Assembly (NCBI GenBank): GCA_034429475.1 | Contig: DAOUGD010000289.1 | Location: 1-64,000, forward strand | Source of the DNA: JAKQHY01 sp034429475 | Lineage (GTDB): Bacteria; Chloroflexota; Anaerolineae; B4-G1; SLSP01 | Reading direction: 5' to 3' | DNA: 64,000 nt | Part shown: piece after piece, positions 1-8,788 of the stretch | Layout of the letters: each line of letters begins with the position of its first letter | Numbering within the stretch: position 1 is the stretch's first letter | The notes under the pieces: generated by a model | What the model was told of the DNA's origin: nothing | Database searches by the model: none | Seen by the model: only the letters and a program-made list of their open reading frames with translations | Translations under genes and position numbers: made by a program

Positions 1-51
1 ACCGCCCGCAGCGGCAAACTCTTTTAAAAGTTGCGGGAGATTTTTCGGCAT
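1..51 (-). CDS. Possible N-terminus of a divergent gene (partial)
   Basis: An ATG on the minus strand at position 51 opens a frame that runs without a stop to the window edge (17 codons, beginning MPKNLPQLLKEF). It would be transcribed away from the sensor-kinase cluster. No clear Shine-Dalgarno sequence precedes it, and the fragment is too short to recognise. It could be chance. Confidence 0.25.
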   Translation of the reverse strand, partial: MPKNLPQLLKEFAAAGG

Positions 52-63
52 GGCGATTTTCTG

Positions 64-93
64 TATCCAATTGTCTTCTTGGACAACTGGATA
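64..93. other. Inverted repeat upstream of the sensor-kinase cluster
   Basis: TATCCAATTGTC and GGACAACTGGATA form a stem of about 11 pairs with one mismatch around a short loop. It lies just upstream of the first kinase gene. It could be a terminator, an operator or an mRNA leader hairpin. No T-tract follows. Confidence 0.35.
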
Positions 94-112
94 TATGATT
101 GTTACGTAATCC

Positions 113-3100
113 ATGGTGGGAGCCGGCAGCATAGTGGGAAACGACAAAGAGCGTGGAATGAAAATAAGAGCACAACTCGTGAGACGTAAGCGTTTTGGGA
201 AAAGCTTGCGGGCTAAGATTGTCACATGGTCGTTTATCCCGACGGGTATTATTCTCAGCCTGGTGGCGCTGGTCATTTTCTTTGCCCTGGCCGAAACCAC
301 CAAGAGTACCGTCATGAATCAGAGCATGACCTTGACTTACCTGGCGGCTAATGACGTTGCCCGCACCCTGGATAACTTCGTCGAACCCATCAATTTGTTG
401 GCGCACGAGCCGCAACTATTTAGCGGGGCGGCTGTACAACAAAAAAATGCCCTGATCGCCGTAGCCAAAAGCGCTATGCTCCCCAATGTGACCAACCAGC
501 CGGGCGTCGTGCAACTGGATTCTATGGGGAAGGTCATGGCGGCTTACCCTGTGGAGTTTGCGACGCCTGGCGATAGTTGGGCTGCCTATCCGTATTACCG
601 CGCGGCGCTACTTCCGCTGACTAAAGGCGTGGCTTCCCCGGTGTTATCGGATGTAGTCCCCTATGGCCCCGAGGAAACTCAAGGGATCATCCTTTTCATC
701 CCAGTGGTCGGCTCGACCGGGATGCGGTATGGAATGCTGGCCGTGGTGATCCCGCTACAAACGCTCAACGAACTAAAATTGTTTGGCGAAGACGACAGCA
801 TGTTGCGCGGCATGATTGTGGATAGCACCGGGCGCGTCATTTATCATAGCGATGCCCGGTATGTGGGCGCTGATTTCTCGAGGCAACCGGCGGTGCAGCG
901 CGCCTTGAGCGGGGCTACTGACGTTATCCAAACTCAAGTTAATGGGGAACAGATCGTAGCCGGTTTTACCGGTATCCCGGACACGTCCTGGTATCTGATC
1001 ACCGAGACCAATTGGGTGAGTATGTTGTCCTACGGCCAGGGGTATTTGCGCGCGTTGGCTTTACTGCTGGTGTTGGGCGTCCTTATCCCTACCGTCGTCA
1101 TCGCCATCGGCGCGCGCAAGATTACGCAGCCTATTACCCATTTGATGAACGCGGTCGAAGGCGTCGCCAGCGGCAACTTTGACCAGATCACCACCGCCCA
1201 CACCGGCGACGAGATCGAAGAGCTATCGCGGCAATTTAACGCCATGGCGGCCAAATTGCATGACTCGTATGGCGCCCTGGAACGCGACGTCGCCAACCGG
1301 ACGCACGAGCTGGCGACGTTGAATGCGATTGCCGGTGTCGTCAACCGTTCGCTGGATCTGGATACGACGTTGAAAGGCGCGCTCCAGGAAACCCTGGACC
1401 GGTTGAACGCGGACGTGGGCGCGATCTTCTTCTTAAATCCTGTGGACAATTCCCTAACGTTGCGCGCGCAGCAAGGGCTGGGAGAAGCGTGGGCGGCAGA
1501 AGCGCGCCAGTTGAAGTCAGGCGAAGGCATCGCCGGCCGGGCCGTCGCCGAGCGCCAACCGGTCATCTTGAGTGTGGCGGACTATGACACGGCGCGGCTG
1601 GCCCCCTTTATCCAGGAACGCCACATTCAAACCCTGGCGGCAACGCCCCTCATCTCCAGAGAACAAACGTTGGGCGCGTTGTTTGTGGGAACGGCGGAGG
1701 ATCGTTCGTTCCACGCGGAAGAAAAGGCGTTGTTGTTTGCCATCGGGCAGCAGATCGGCGTGGGGATTGAGAACGCGCAACTTTACACCCAGGTGCAGCA
1801 AGAACTGGCCGAGCGCAAACGCGCTCAGGAACGGCTACGTTGGGTGGGAGAAGAGCGCGCGCGCCGCAATCGGGAACTGGCTTTGCTTAACCGCGTCATC
1901 GCCGCGACCACATCGCAGTTGGCGCCCCAGGCGGTCCTCGAAGCCGTTTGCCGTGAGCTGGCGCTGGCCTTCGACGTTCCCCAGGCGGCAGCGGCCATGC
2001 TGGACGCCAACCGGGAATTCCTGGCGGTGGTGGCGGAATATCAGCTTGACCCCGACGGCCCTAAAGCCATCGGCGCCGTGATTCCGGTCAGCGGCAACCC
2101 CTCGACGCAGTACGTGTTGGAGCGCAAGACGCCGCTGGTGATTGCCGACGCCCAACATGATCCCCGCCTGGCGCCGGCGCATGAGTTGATGCGTACCCGT
2201 GGGGTCTGCTCCATGCTGCTGCTGCCCCTCATCGTGCGCGGGGAGGTGGTGGGGACGATTGGGCTGGATTCCCTCAAGCCGCGTGATTTCACCCAGGAAG
2301 AAGTCAACCTGGCGCTCAGCGCCGTGTCAGCGGCGGCCCAGGCATTGGAGAAGGCGCGGGCGGAAGAGGAACTGCGGGAGAGTGAGGTGCGCTACCGGGA
2401 ACTGTTCAACCGCTCCCCCATCGGCATCTTCCGCGCGACGCCGGGCGGCCTCATTGTGGATGGCAACCCCACCCTGCGCGATTTGCTGGGTCTGGATTCC
2501 CTAGAGCCGGGCCAGGTGTCGCTGGTTCCCCTCTACGTTGACCCCGCCGGCCACAACCGGCTGCTCCAACACATCCACGCCGGCCCGGTCTCCGACTTCG
2601 AGACGCGCTTCCGCCGCGCCGATGGCAACATCATCTACGTCTCCATCCGCGCCACGCTCACTTACACTGAAGAGGGCGCCCCCGAATTCTTGCAGGGCAC
2701 CCTGGTAGACATCACCGAGCGGCGCAAGGCCGAGCGGGAACTGCGCGAAAGCCGCGAACGGCTGCAACTGGCGATTGAGGGCGCGGGTCTGGGGATGTGG
2801 GACCTGAACCTGCTCACCGACGAGCAGATTATGAACTACGATTGGTGGGAACACCTGGGGTACTCCCACGAAAAAGCCACCACCCATTTTGAGGACATCG
2901 CGGAGCTGGTCCATCCCGATGACCGGGGCAAGATGGCCGACGCTTTCAACGCGCACCTTTCTGGGAAAAATCCTCTCTACGAAGTGGAGTTGCGCGTCCA
3001 GGCGAAAACTGGCGAATGGGTCTGGGTGCTCTTCCGGGGTAAAATCGTCGCCTACGATGAAGCGGGCAAACCGTTGCGGATGGCCGGCATTTCACAGGAC

Positions 3101-4984
3101 ATCACCGCGCGCAAAGTCGCCGAGCAGGCCCTGCACGAAAGTGAAGACCGTTTGAAGGTGGCGATGGAAGCTGCCGGTCTGGGCCTGTGGGATCAAAACC
3201 TGCACACTGACGAATTGATCATCTCATCCTACCGGGAAGTGGAAGAGGCGGAATGTTGTTGGGAGGCCGGCCCGACCTATTTGGAGCAGTTCAAACAAAA
3301 AATTCACCCTGACGACCACGAAAAATTTGCTCAGGCCCTGACCGCACACTTCTCTGGCGCGGCGCCGCTCTACGAAGTCGAATTTCGGGTGCCGGATGCG
3401 ACCGGGAGTTGGCGTTGGCAGTTGCAGCGCGGGCGCGTCGTAAGCTGGGATGAGGCCGGCCAGCCGTTGCGCATGACCGGCATCTACGAGGACATCACCC
3501 CTCGCAAGCAGGCGGAAGAAGAACTGCGCCAGGCCAAAGACGCGGCCGAGGCCGCCAACCGCGCCAAGAGCGTTTTCCTGGCGAATATGAGCCACGAACT
3601 GCGCACCCCCCTCAACGCCATTTTGGGCTTCGCGCAGTTGCTCGTCCGCGACCCGCACATCACCATCACGCAGCGGGAGAATCTGGAGACGATCAGCCGT
3701 AGCGGGCAACATCTACTCACCTTGATCAACGACGTACTGGAAATGTCCAAGATTGAGGCCGGCCGCACGACCCTGTACGAAGATCACTTTGACCTGCACC
3801 GGATGCTGGAGGCCCTTGAGGATATGTTCGACTTGCGCGCGACGCAGAAGGGCCTGCAACTGAGCTTTGAGCGGGCGCCCGGCGTCCCGCAGTACATCCA
3901 CACGGACGAAAGCAAACTGCGCCAGGTGCTCATCAACCTACTGGGCAACGCCATCAAATTCACTGAAGAGGGCGGGGTGACGCTGCGCATCGCTGCCGAC
4001 AAATCGGAGACGGTTCCCGGCTGGGCGCCGGGTGCCTGTGTTCTCCGGTTTGAGGTGCAGGATACCGGCGTCGGCATTGCGCCAGAAGAACTCGGTCGTC
4101 TCTTCACCTCTTTTGTGCAAACCTCCAGCGGGCAAAAGTCGCAGGAGGGCACCGGCCTGGGCCTGCCCATCAGCCAGCAATACGTCCGCATGATGGGCGG
4201 CGATATTGCCGTTAAGAGCCAGGTGGGGCAGGGCAGCATTTTCTCCTTCGCCGTGCAGGTCACGCTCAGCGACGCCACGCAAGTACACGTCGAGGCGGAT
4301 CGGCGGCGGGTCGTCGGCATCGAGCCGGGGCAGCGCGCCGACGACGGCAGCCCCTACCGGCTGCTCATCGCCGAGGATAAGTGGACCAACCGTCAACTGC
4401 TGCTGCAACTGCTCGCGCCGTTAGGCTTTGAACTGCGGGAGGCCACCAATGGTCGGGAAGCGATTGAATACTGGGAAGCGTGGGAGCCGCATCTCATCTG
4501 GATGGACATGCGGATGCCGGTGATGGACGGTCACGAGGCCACCCGTCACATCAAAGCCACTACCAAGGGGCAGGCAACCGTTATCATTGCCTTGACCGCC
4601 AGCGCCTTTGAGGAAGACCGGCGGGTGATTCTATCCGAGGGCTGTGACGATTTCGTGCGCAAACCGTTCCGCGAGGCGGACATTTTCGGCATGTTGGAGA
4701 AACACCTGGGCATCCGCTTCATCTACGAGGACATTGCGCGCCCCTCCACCGTGCCGGCCGAAGCTGAACCGGCCGACTTGCTGGCCTCGGATGCGCTGCA
4801 TCACCTGCCCCTCGAGTGGCGCACCGTTTTGCATCAAGCCGCCGTTGAAACCGATTCCGACCAGATTTTGCGGCTGGTGGCCGAGATTCGCCCGGCAGAG
4901 CCAAGCCTGGCCGACGCGCTCACCCACATGGTGAACAACTTCCGCTTCGACATTATTATGAGTCTGACGCAATCTGAAACGTGA
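113..4984 (+). CDS. Multi-sensor hybrid histidine kinase (Cache-HAMP-GAF-GAF-PAS-PAS-PAS-HisKA-HATPase-REC)
   Basis: A 1623-residue membrane sensor kinase. A first membrane helix (about residues 38-60) is followed by an extracytoplasmic Cache-like region (about 75-300), a second helix (about 312-334) and HAMP. Two GAF domains (about 400-560 and 590-745) and three PAS/PAC units (about 760-1140) come next. The HisKA domain has the phospho-acceptor His1161 in SHELRTPLN. The ATPase domain shows an N box (about 1269), DTGVGI (about 1317) and GTGLGLP (about 1346). A C-terminal receiver (about 1414-1535) has Asp1465 in WMDMRMPVMDG. The last ~85 residues (ending FDIIMSLTQ) resemble the tail of the 834-residue kinase two genes on. 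No HPt or output domain follows, so phosphate presumably passes to a separate partner. The signal is unknown. The ATG at 158 is an alternative start. The final SET-stop lies in an intergenic repeat. Confidence 0.93.
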   Translation: MVGAGSIVGNDKERGMKIRAQLVRRKRFGKSLRAKIVTWSFIPTGIILSLVALVIFFALAETTKSTVMNQSMTLTYLAANDVARTLDNFVEPINLLAHEPQLFSGAAVQQKNALIAVAKSAMLPNVTNQPGVVQLDSMGKVMAAYPVEFATPGDSWAAYPYYRAALLPLTKGVASPVLSDVVPYGPEETQGIILFIPVVGSTGMRYGMLAVVIPLQTLNELKLFGEDDSMLRGMIVDSTGRVIYHSDARYVGADFSRQPAVQRALSGATDVIQTQVNGEQIVAGFTGIPDTSWYLITETNWVSMLSYGQGYLRALALLLVLGVLIPTVVIAIGARKITQPITHLMNAVEGVASGNFDQITTAHTGDEIEELSRQFNAMAAKLHDSYGALERDVANRTHELATLNAIAGVVNRSLDLDTTLKGALQETLDRLNADVGAIFFLNPVDNSLTLRAQQGLGEAWAAEARQLKSGEGIAGRAVAERQPVILSVADYDTARLAPFIQERHIQTLAATPLISREQTLGALFVGTAEDRSFHAEEKALLFAIGQQIGVGIENAQLYTQVQQELAERKRAQERLRWVGEERARRNRELALLNRVIAATTSQLAPQAVLEAVCRELALAFDVPQAAAAMLDANREFLAVVAEYQLDPDGPKAIGAVIPVSGNPSTQYVLERKTPLVIADAQHDPRLAPAHELMRTRGVCSMLLLPLIVRGEVVGTIGLDSLKPRDFTQEEVNLALSAVSAAAQALEKARAEEELRESEVRYRELFNRSPIGIFRATPGGLIVDGNPTLRDLLGLDSLEPGQVSLVPLYVDPAGHNRLLQHIHAGPVSDFETRFRRADGNIIYVSIRATLTYTEEGAPEFLQGTLVDITERRKAERELRESRERLQLAIEGAGLGMWDLNLLTDEQIMNYDWWEHLGYSHEKATTHFEDIAELVHPDDRGKMADAFNAHLSGKNPLYEVELRVQAKTGEWVWVLFRGKIVAYDEAGKPLRMAGISQDITARKVAEQALHESEDRLKVAMEAAGLGLWDQNLHTDELIISSYREVEEAECCWEAGPTYLEQFKQKIHPDDHEKFAQALTAHFSGAAPLYEVEFRVPDATGSWRWQLQRGRVVSWDEAGQPLRMTGIYEDITPRKQAEEELRQAKDAAEAANRAKSVFLANMSHELRTPLNAILGFAQLLVRDPHITITQRENLETISRSGQHLLTLINDVLEMSKIEAGRTTLYEDHFDLHRMLEALEDMFDLRATQKGLQLSFERAPGVPQYIHTDESKLRQVLINLLGNAIKFTEEGGVTLRIAADKSETVPGWAPGACVLRFEVQDTGVGIAPEELGRLFTSFVQTSSGQKSQEGTGLGLPISQQYVRMMGGDIAVKSQVGQGSIFSFAVQVTLSDATQVHVEADRRRVVGIEPGQRADDGSPYRLLIAEDKWTNRQLLLQLLAPLGFELREATNGREAIEYWEAWEPHLIWMDMRMPVMDGHEATRHIKATTKGQATVIIALTASAFEEDRRVILSEGCDDFVRKPFREADIFGMLEKHLGIRFIYEDIARPSTVPAEAEPADLLASDALHHLPLEWRTVLHQAAVETDSDQILRLVAEIRPAEPSLADALTHMVNNFRFDIIMSLTQSET

Positions 4985-5022
4985 AACGTAAGGCTTTCAC
5001 CCCTCACGTCTCACGTTTCACG
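4975..5022. repeat. ACGT-word inverted repeat array
   Basis: Two GAAAC-GT words (TGAAACGTGAAACGTA) are followed after 12 bases by their reverse complement (CTCACGTCTCACGTTTCACG). It can fold as a hairpin overlapping the stop codon of the upstream kinase. Members of the same word family recur near 34.1 kb and 62.2 kb. Confidence 0.75.
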
Positions 5023-5055
5023 CATCATGTATCACCGTAGCATGGAGGAACACGC

Positions 5056-6174
5056 ATGACAGAACAAACAATGAAAGGCAACATCCTGATTGTAGATGAC
5101 ACCTCGGCCAACTTGCGGCTGCTTTCCAATATGTTGACCGAGCAGGGCTACAAGGTCCGCGCCGTCGTCAACGGGCCGATGGCGCTGACAACCACCCGCG
5201 CTGTGCCGCCCGATTTGATCCTACTGGACATCAACATGCCCGGCATGAACGGCTACGAAGTCTGTCAGCAACTCAAGGCCGACGAGCCGACGCGCGAAAT
5301 CCCCATCATCTTCATCAGCGCGTTGGACGAGGTGCAGGACAAAGTTAAAGCGTTCACCGTCGGCGGGGTGGACTACATCACCAAGCCCTTCCAGTTTGAA
5401 GAAGTCCTGGCGCGCGTTGAAACGCACCTCTCCCTGCGCCGCCTGCAAAAGGAGCTGGAACAGGAGATTGTCGCCCGCGACCGTCTTATCGCCGAGCTAG
5501 ATGCTTACGCGCATACCGTTGCGCACGATCTCAAGAATCCTCTGACGGCCCTGATCGGCTTCAGCGAATTGCTGGTGGATCGCTATGATCGCATGTCGCC
5601 GGAACACATCCAGCGCAACCTGGGCCTGATCGCCGAGAATGGGCGGCGCATGACCAACATCATTGACGAACTGCTGCTGCTCGCCAGTGTGCGCAAACTG
5701 GGGCAGGTCAAGATGGAGCCGGTTAACATGACGGCCGTGATTACCGAGACGCGGGCGCGGCTGGGGGACATGCTCACCCGCAGTGAGGCCAGCCTCGTCG
5801 AACCGGAGACCTGGCCGACGGTGTTGGGTCACGGCCCCTGGATCGCCGAATTGTGGGCCAACTACATCAGCAACGCCGTCAAATATGGGGGCAAGCCACC
5901 CCACATCGAACTGGGCGCTACTTCGCAGGATGACGGCTACGTGCGTTTCTGGGTGCGCGACAACGGCCCTGGCATCACCCCGGAAGACCAGTCGCGCCTG
6001 TTTGCGCCGTTTGAGCGCCTCAGTCAAACTCGCGCCGAGGGGCACGGTCTGGGGCTGTCCATCGTGCAGCGCATTGCCTTGCGGCTCGGCGGGCAGGTTT
6101 CTGTCCAAAGCGCGCTGGGTCAGGGCAGTACCTTCAGCTTCACCCTCCCGATTCCGGCGGAAGATAGGGAATAG
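5056..6174 (+). CDS. Response-regulator-fused histidine kinase (REC-HisKA-HATPase)
   Basis: A soluble 372-residue protein. An N-terminal receiver domain has acidic Asp14/Asp15, phospho-acceptor Asp58 (LLDINMPGMNG) and ITKPF near residue 109. A short coiled linker leads to a HisKA domain with His157 in AHDLKNPL. The ATPase domain shows an ANYISNAVKYGG N box, DNGPGI and GHGLGLSIV. This order lets a receiver control an adjacent kinase, so it could take phosphate from the flanking hybrid kinases and relay it on. There is no transmembrane segment. A strong SD (GGAGG, 8 bases before ATG) precedes it. The next kinase gene begins 8 bases after its stop, so the two are probably co-transcribed. Confidence 0.92.
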   Translation: MTEQTMKGNILIVDDTSANLRLLSNMLTEQGYKVRAVVNGPMALTTTRAVPPDLILLDINMPGMNGYEVCQQLKADEPTREIPIIFISALDEVQDKVKAFTVGGVDYITKPFQFEEVLARVETHLSLRRLQKELEQEIVARDRLIAELDAYAHTVAHDLKNPLTALIGFSELLVDRYDRMSPEHIQRNLGLIAENGRRMTNIIDELLLLASVRKLGQVKMEPVNMTAVITETRARLGDMLTRSEASLVEPETWPTVLGHGPWIAELWANYISNAVKYGGKPPHIELGATSQDDGYVRFWVRDNGPGITPEDQSRLFAPFERLSQTRAEGHGLGLSIVQRIALRLGGQVSVQSALGQGSTFSFTLPIPAEDRE

Positions 6175-6182
6175 CAAGCTCA

Positions 6183-8687
6183 ATGGATTGGCAAACCCTT
6201 TTTTCTTACATCATCCCGCATCTGGTCGGGATTATCACTTCGCTGATCCTGGCGCGTTACGCCTGGAAACGGCGCACGATCCGGGGCGCCGAGTATTTCG
6301 CGTTGTACATGCTGGCCGCCGTCGAGTGGTCGCTCTGCACGTTGCTGGGGCTGTTCAGCGAGAGCGCCGTGTTCGATCAGATCTGGGAACTCATCGGCAT
6401 GATTGGCGTCAGTGTCATGCCCCTGGCGTGGTTCGGGTTCACCCTCAAATACACCCGCCGCGAGAAATGGCTCAATCTGCTGACGTGGGGGCTGCTCGCT
6501 GCCGAACCGCTGGCCGCCAACGTGCTGAATATGACGACCTACCTGTATTCCGCCGTCGCGCAGTTGGTCAAACTGGAGCCGCTGCTCATCTTTGTGGACA
6601 TCGTCCAACGCCTGAACCGTACCGTCCAGAGTGTCCACTACGTCTACATGGGCTGCCTGCTGTTGCTCGGCGTCTTCTTTATCCTCCAGGCGTTGATCCG
6701 CGCGCCCCGGATGTACCAGGGGCAATTCCTCTCCCTGTTGATCGGCGCGCTGGCGCCGTGGGTCTTTTCCTTTGCCCAGGCCTTCGATGTTTACCTCATC
6801 CCCAACTTTGATCTCATGCCCATCGCGTTTGCCGTGGGAGGCCTGGTGGCTGCCTGGGGCATTTTCCGCTATCAAGTCTTTGACATCCTCCCCATTGCGC
6901 TGGATACGGTTGTCGAGAACATCAACGACGGCGTCGTGGTGTTGGATATGCTGGCGCGCATCATTGACATGAACCCGATGGCCGAGCGGATGTTGAATCT
7001 GTCCCTGAACAACGTCGCCGGCATTCCCGTGACCCAGGTGCTGGCCGATTGGCCCGCCTTGCAGCTCAATCTGGATCAGGAAACTACGCAAGTTGCCGAA
7101 ATTACCCTGGGAACTGCCGCCGACCCGCATCCCTGTGAAGTGCATCTCTCCTCCCTGCGCGACCGGCAGGATGCCGTGTTTGGCCGTCTGCTGCTGATCC
7201 ACGACATCACCGAGCGCAAGCAGGTAGAAGCTGCGTTGCGCCAGGCGAAGGAGACTGCCGAAGAAGCCGCCCGCGCCGCCGAAGCCGCCAACCGCGCCAA
7301 GAGCGTCTTCCTGGCGAACATGAGCCACGAATTGCGCACCCCGCTCAACGCCATCCTCGGCTTCTCGGAATTGATGTACCGCAACCCCACCCTCAACGAC
7401 GACCAGCGCGAGAACCTGGAGACCATCAATCGCAGCGGCCAACATCTGCTCACGCTGATCAACGATGTGCTGGAAATGTCTAAAATTGAGGCCGGCCGCA
7501 CCACCCTCAACCCGCAAAGCTTCGACCTGCACCGCCTGTTGGAAGCGTTGGAAAGCATGTTTCACCTGCGCGCGACCAACAAGGGATTGCAGCTTATCTT
7601 CGACTGCGCCGCCGACGTGCCGCAGTACGTCCGCACGGACGAAAGCAAACTGCGCCAAGTGCTCATCAACCTGTTGAGCAATGCGATCAAGTTCACCCCG
7701 GAAGGCGGCGTGACGTTGCGGGTGAGGAGTGAGGAGTCTCCTAACTCCTATCTCCTAACTCCTAACTCCTATCTTCTTCACTTTGAGGTGCAAGATACCG
7801 GCGTGGGCATTGCCCCCGACGAACTCGCCAAACTCTTCGATCCGTTTGTGCAGACGACCAGCGGGCAGAAATCGCAGGAAGGCACCGGGCTGGGGTTGCC
7901 CATCAGCCTGGAATTTGTCAAACTGATGGGCGGGACCCTTGCGGTGGAAAGTGAACTGGATCGCGGCAGCATCTTCAAATTTGACGTGTGCGCCGACGCC
8001 GCCGACGCCGCCGACGTTCCCGGTGAAGAGACGCCGCGCCGGGTGCTGGGCCTCGCGCCCGACCAGCCCACCTACCGTATCCTCGTCGTCGAAGACCGCG
8101 AGCCGAGCCGCAAGTTGCTCATCAAGTTGCTGCAACCGCTTGGCTTCGACGTGCGCGGCGTGCCTAACGGCCAGCAGGGGGTGCAGATGTGGGAAGAATG
8201 GGACCCGCACCTCATCTGGATGGATATGCGGATGCCGGTGATGGACGGCTACGAGGCCACCAAGCGCATCAAGGCCACCGTCAAGGGGCAGGCGACCGTC
8301 ATCGTGGCGCTCACCGCCAGCGCGTTTGAGGAAGACCGCGCGATGATTCTCTCCAACGGCTGCGACGACTTCCTGCGCAAGCCCTTCCGCGAGTCGGAAG
8401 TTTTCGCCATGCTGGAAAAGCACCTGGGCGTGCGCTTCCTCTACGCGGAAGACGAGAAATCCGAGAAGAAGGCCGCCGCCGAAGCGCCCCTCACCCCGCA
8501 ATCGCTGGCCGGACTGCCTGCCACCTGGATCGCCGCCCTCCACGAGGCCGCCCTCTCCGCCGACATTGACGCCACCCTCACCCTCCTCGACCAGATTCAC
8601 GGCGATCACCCGGCCTTGTCCACCACCCTGGCGAAGCTCGCCAACGACTTCCGCTTCGACGTGTTGATGAATTTGACGCAAGCCTGA
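6183..8687 (+). CDS. 7TM-sensor hybrid histidine kinase (7TM-PAS-HisKA-HATPase-REC)
   Basis: 834 residues. The first ~225 form seven hydrophobic helices typical of the histidine-kinase N-terminal 7TM region. A PAS domain (about 239-340) follows, then a short Ala/Glu-rich coiled coil and HisKA with His382 in SHELRTPLN. The ATPase domain has DTGVGI and GTGLGLP motifs. The receiver carries Asp681 in WMDMRMPVMDG. The HisKA-to-tail part is strongly similar to the 1623-residue kinase upstream, suggesting domain duplication within the cluster. Residues 514-532 (SEESPNSYLLTPNSYLL) are oddly repetitive: they are encoded by an ACTCCTAAC-type intergenic repeat sitting in frame in the loop before the DTGVGI box. 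The N-terminal helices probably sense a membrane or small-molecule signal; the ligand is unknown. Confidence 0.92.
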   Translation: MDWQTLFSYIIPHLVGIITSLILARYAWKRRTIRGAEYFALYMLAAVEWSLCTLLGLFSESAVFDQIWELIGMIGVSVMPLAWFGFTLKYTRREKWLNLLTWGLLAAEPLAANVLNMTTYLYSAVAQLVKLEPLLIFVDIVQRLNRTVQSVHYVYMGCLLLLGVFFILQALIRAPRMYQGQFLSLLIGALAPWVFSFAQAFDVYLIPNFDLMPIAFAVGGLVAAWGIFRYQVFDILPIALDTVVENINDGVVVLDMLARIIDMNPMAERMLNLSLNNVAGIPVTQVLADWPALQLNLDQETTQVAEITLGTAADPHPCEVHLSSLRDRQDAVFGRLLLIHDITERKQVEAALRQAKETAEEAARAAEAANRAKSVFLANMSHELRTPLNAILGFSELMYRNPTLNDDQRENLETINRSGQHLLTLINDVLEMSKIEAGRTTLNPQSFDLHRLLEALESMFHLRATNKGLQLIFDCAADVPQYVRTDESKLRQVLINLLSNAIKFTPEGGVTLRVRSEESPNSYLLTPNSYLLHFEVQDTGVGIAPDELAKLFDPFVQTTSGQKSQEGTGLGLPISLEFVKLMGGTLAVESELDRGSIFKFDVCADAADAADVPGEETPRRVLGLAPDQPTYRILVVEDREPSRKLLIKLLQPLGFDVRGVPNGQQGVQMWEEWDPHLIWMDMRMPVMDGYEATKRIKATVKGQATVIVALTASAFEEDRAMILSNGCDDFLRKPFRESEVFAMLEKHLGVRFLYAEDEKSEKKAAAEAPLTPQSLAGLPATWIAALHEAALSADIDATLTLLDQIHGDHPALSTTLAKLANDFRFDVLMNLTQA
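7722..7776. repeat. Intergenic-type repeat inside a kinase gene
   Basis: A left arm (GTGAGGAGTGAGGAGT) and a longer right arm of repeated CTCCTAACTC words form the same kind of inverted array found between genes at 13.2, 39.2 and 44.5 kb. Here it is within the HATPase domain and keeps the reading frame. The paralogous kinase at 113-4984 has unrelated sequence at the matching loop. Confidence 0.8.
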
Positions 8688-8701
8688 AATCCCAGAATTT
8701 A

Positions 8702-8773
8702 ACGCCAAGACGCGAAGACGCAGAGGCGCAAAAAAACTAAAATTAGAATCCTTTGCGTCTTTGCGTCTTTGCG
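8702..8773. repeat. GACGCAAAG-word inverted repeat array
   Basis: Left arm of CCAAGACGCGAAGACGCAG words, right arm of TTTGCGTCTTTGCGTC words, separated by an AT-rich loop. It fills the gap between the 7TM kinase and the helicase. Related arrays lie at 14.4 kb and 15.8 kb. Confidence 0.75.
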
Positions 8774-8788
8774 TTGAAAAGGATCCTT

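Noticed and set aside
6180..7658. A 492-codon minus-strand open frame
   Set aside because: Antisense to the 7TM hybrid kinase; His/Gln/Gly-rich shadow composition.
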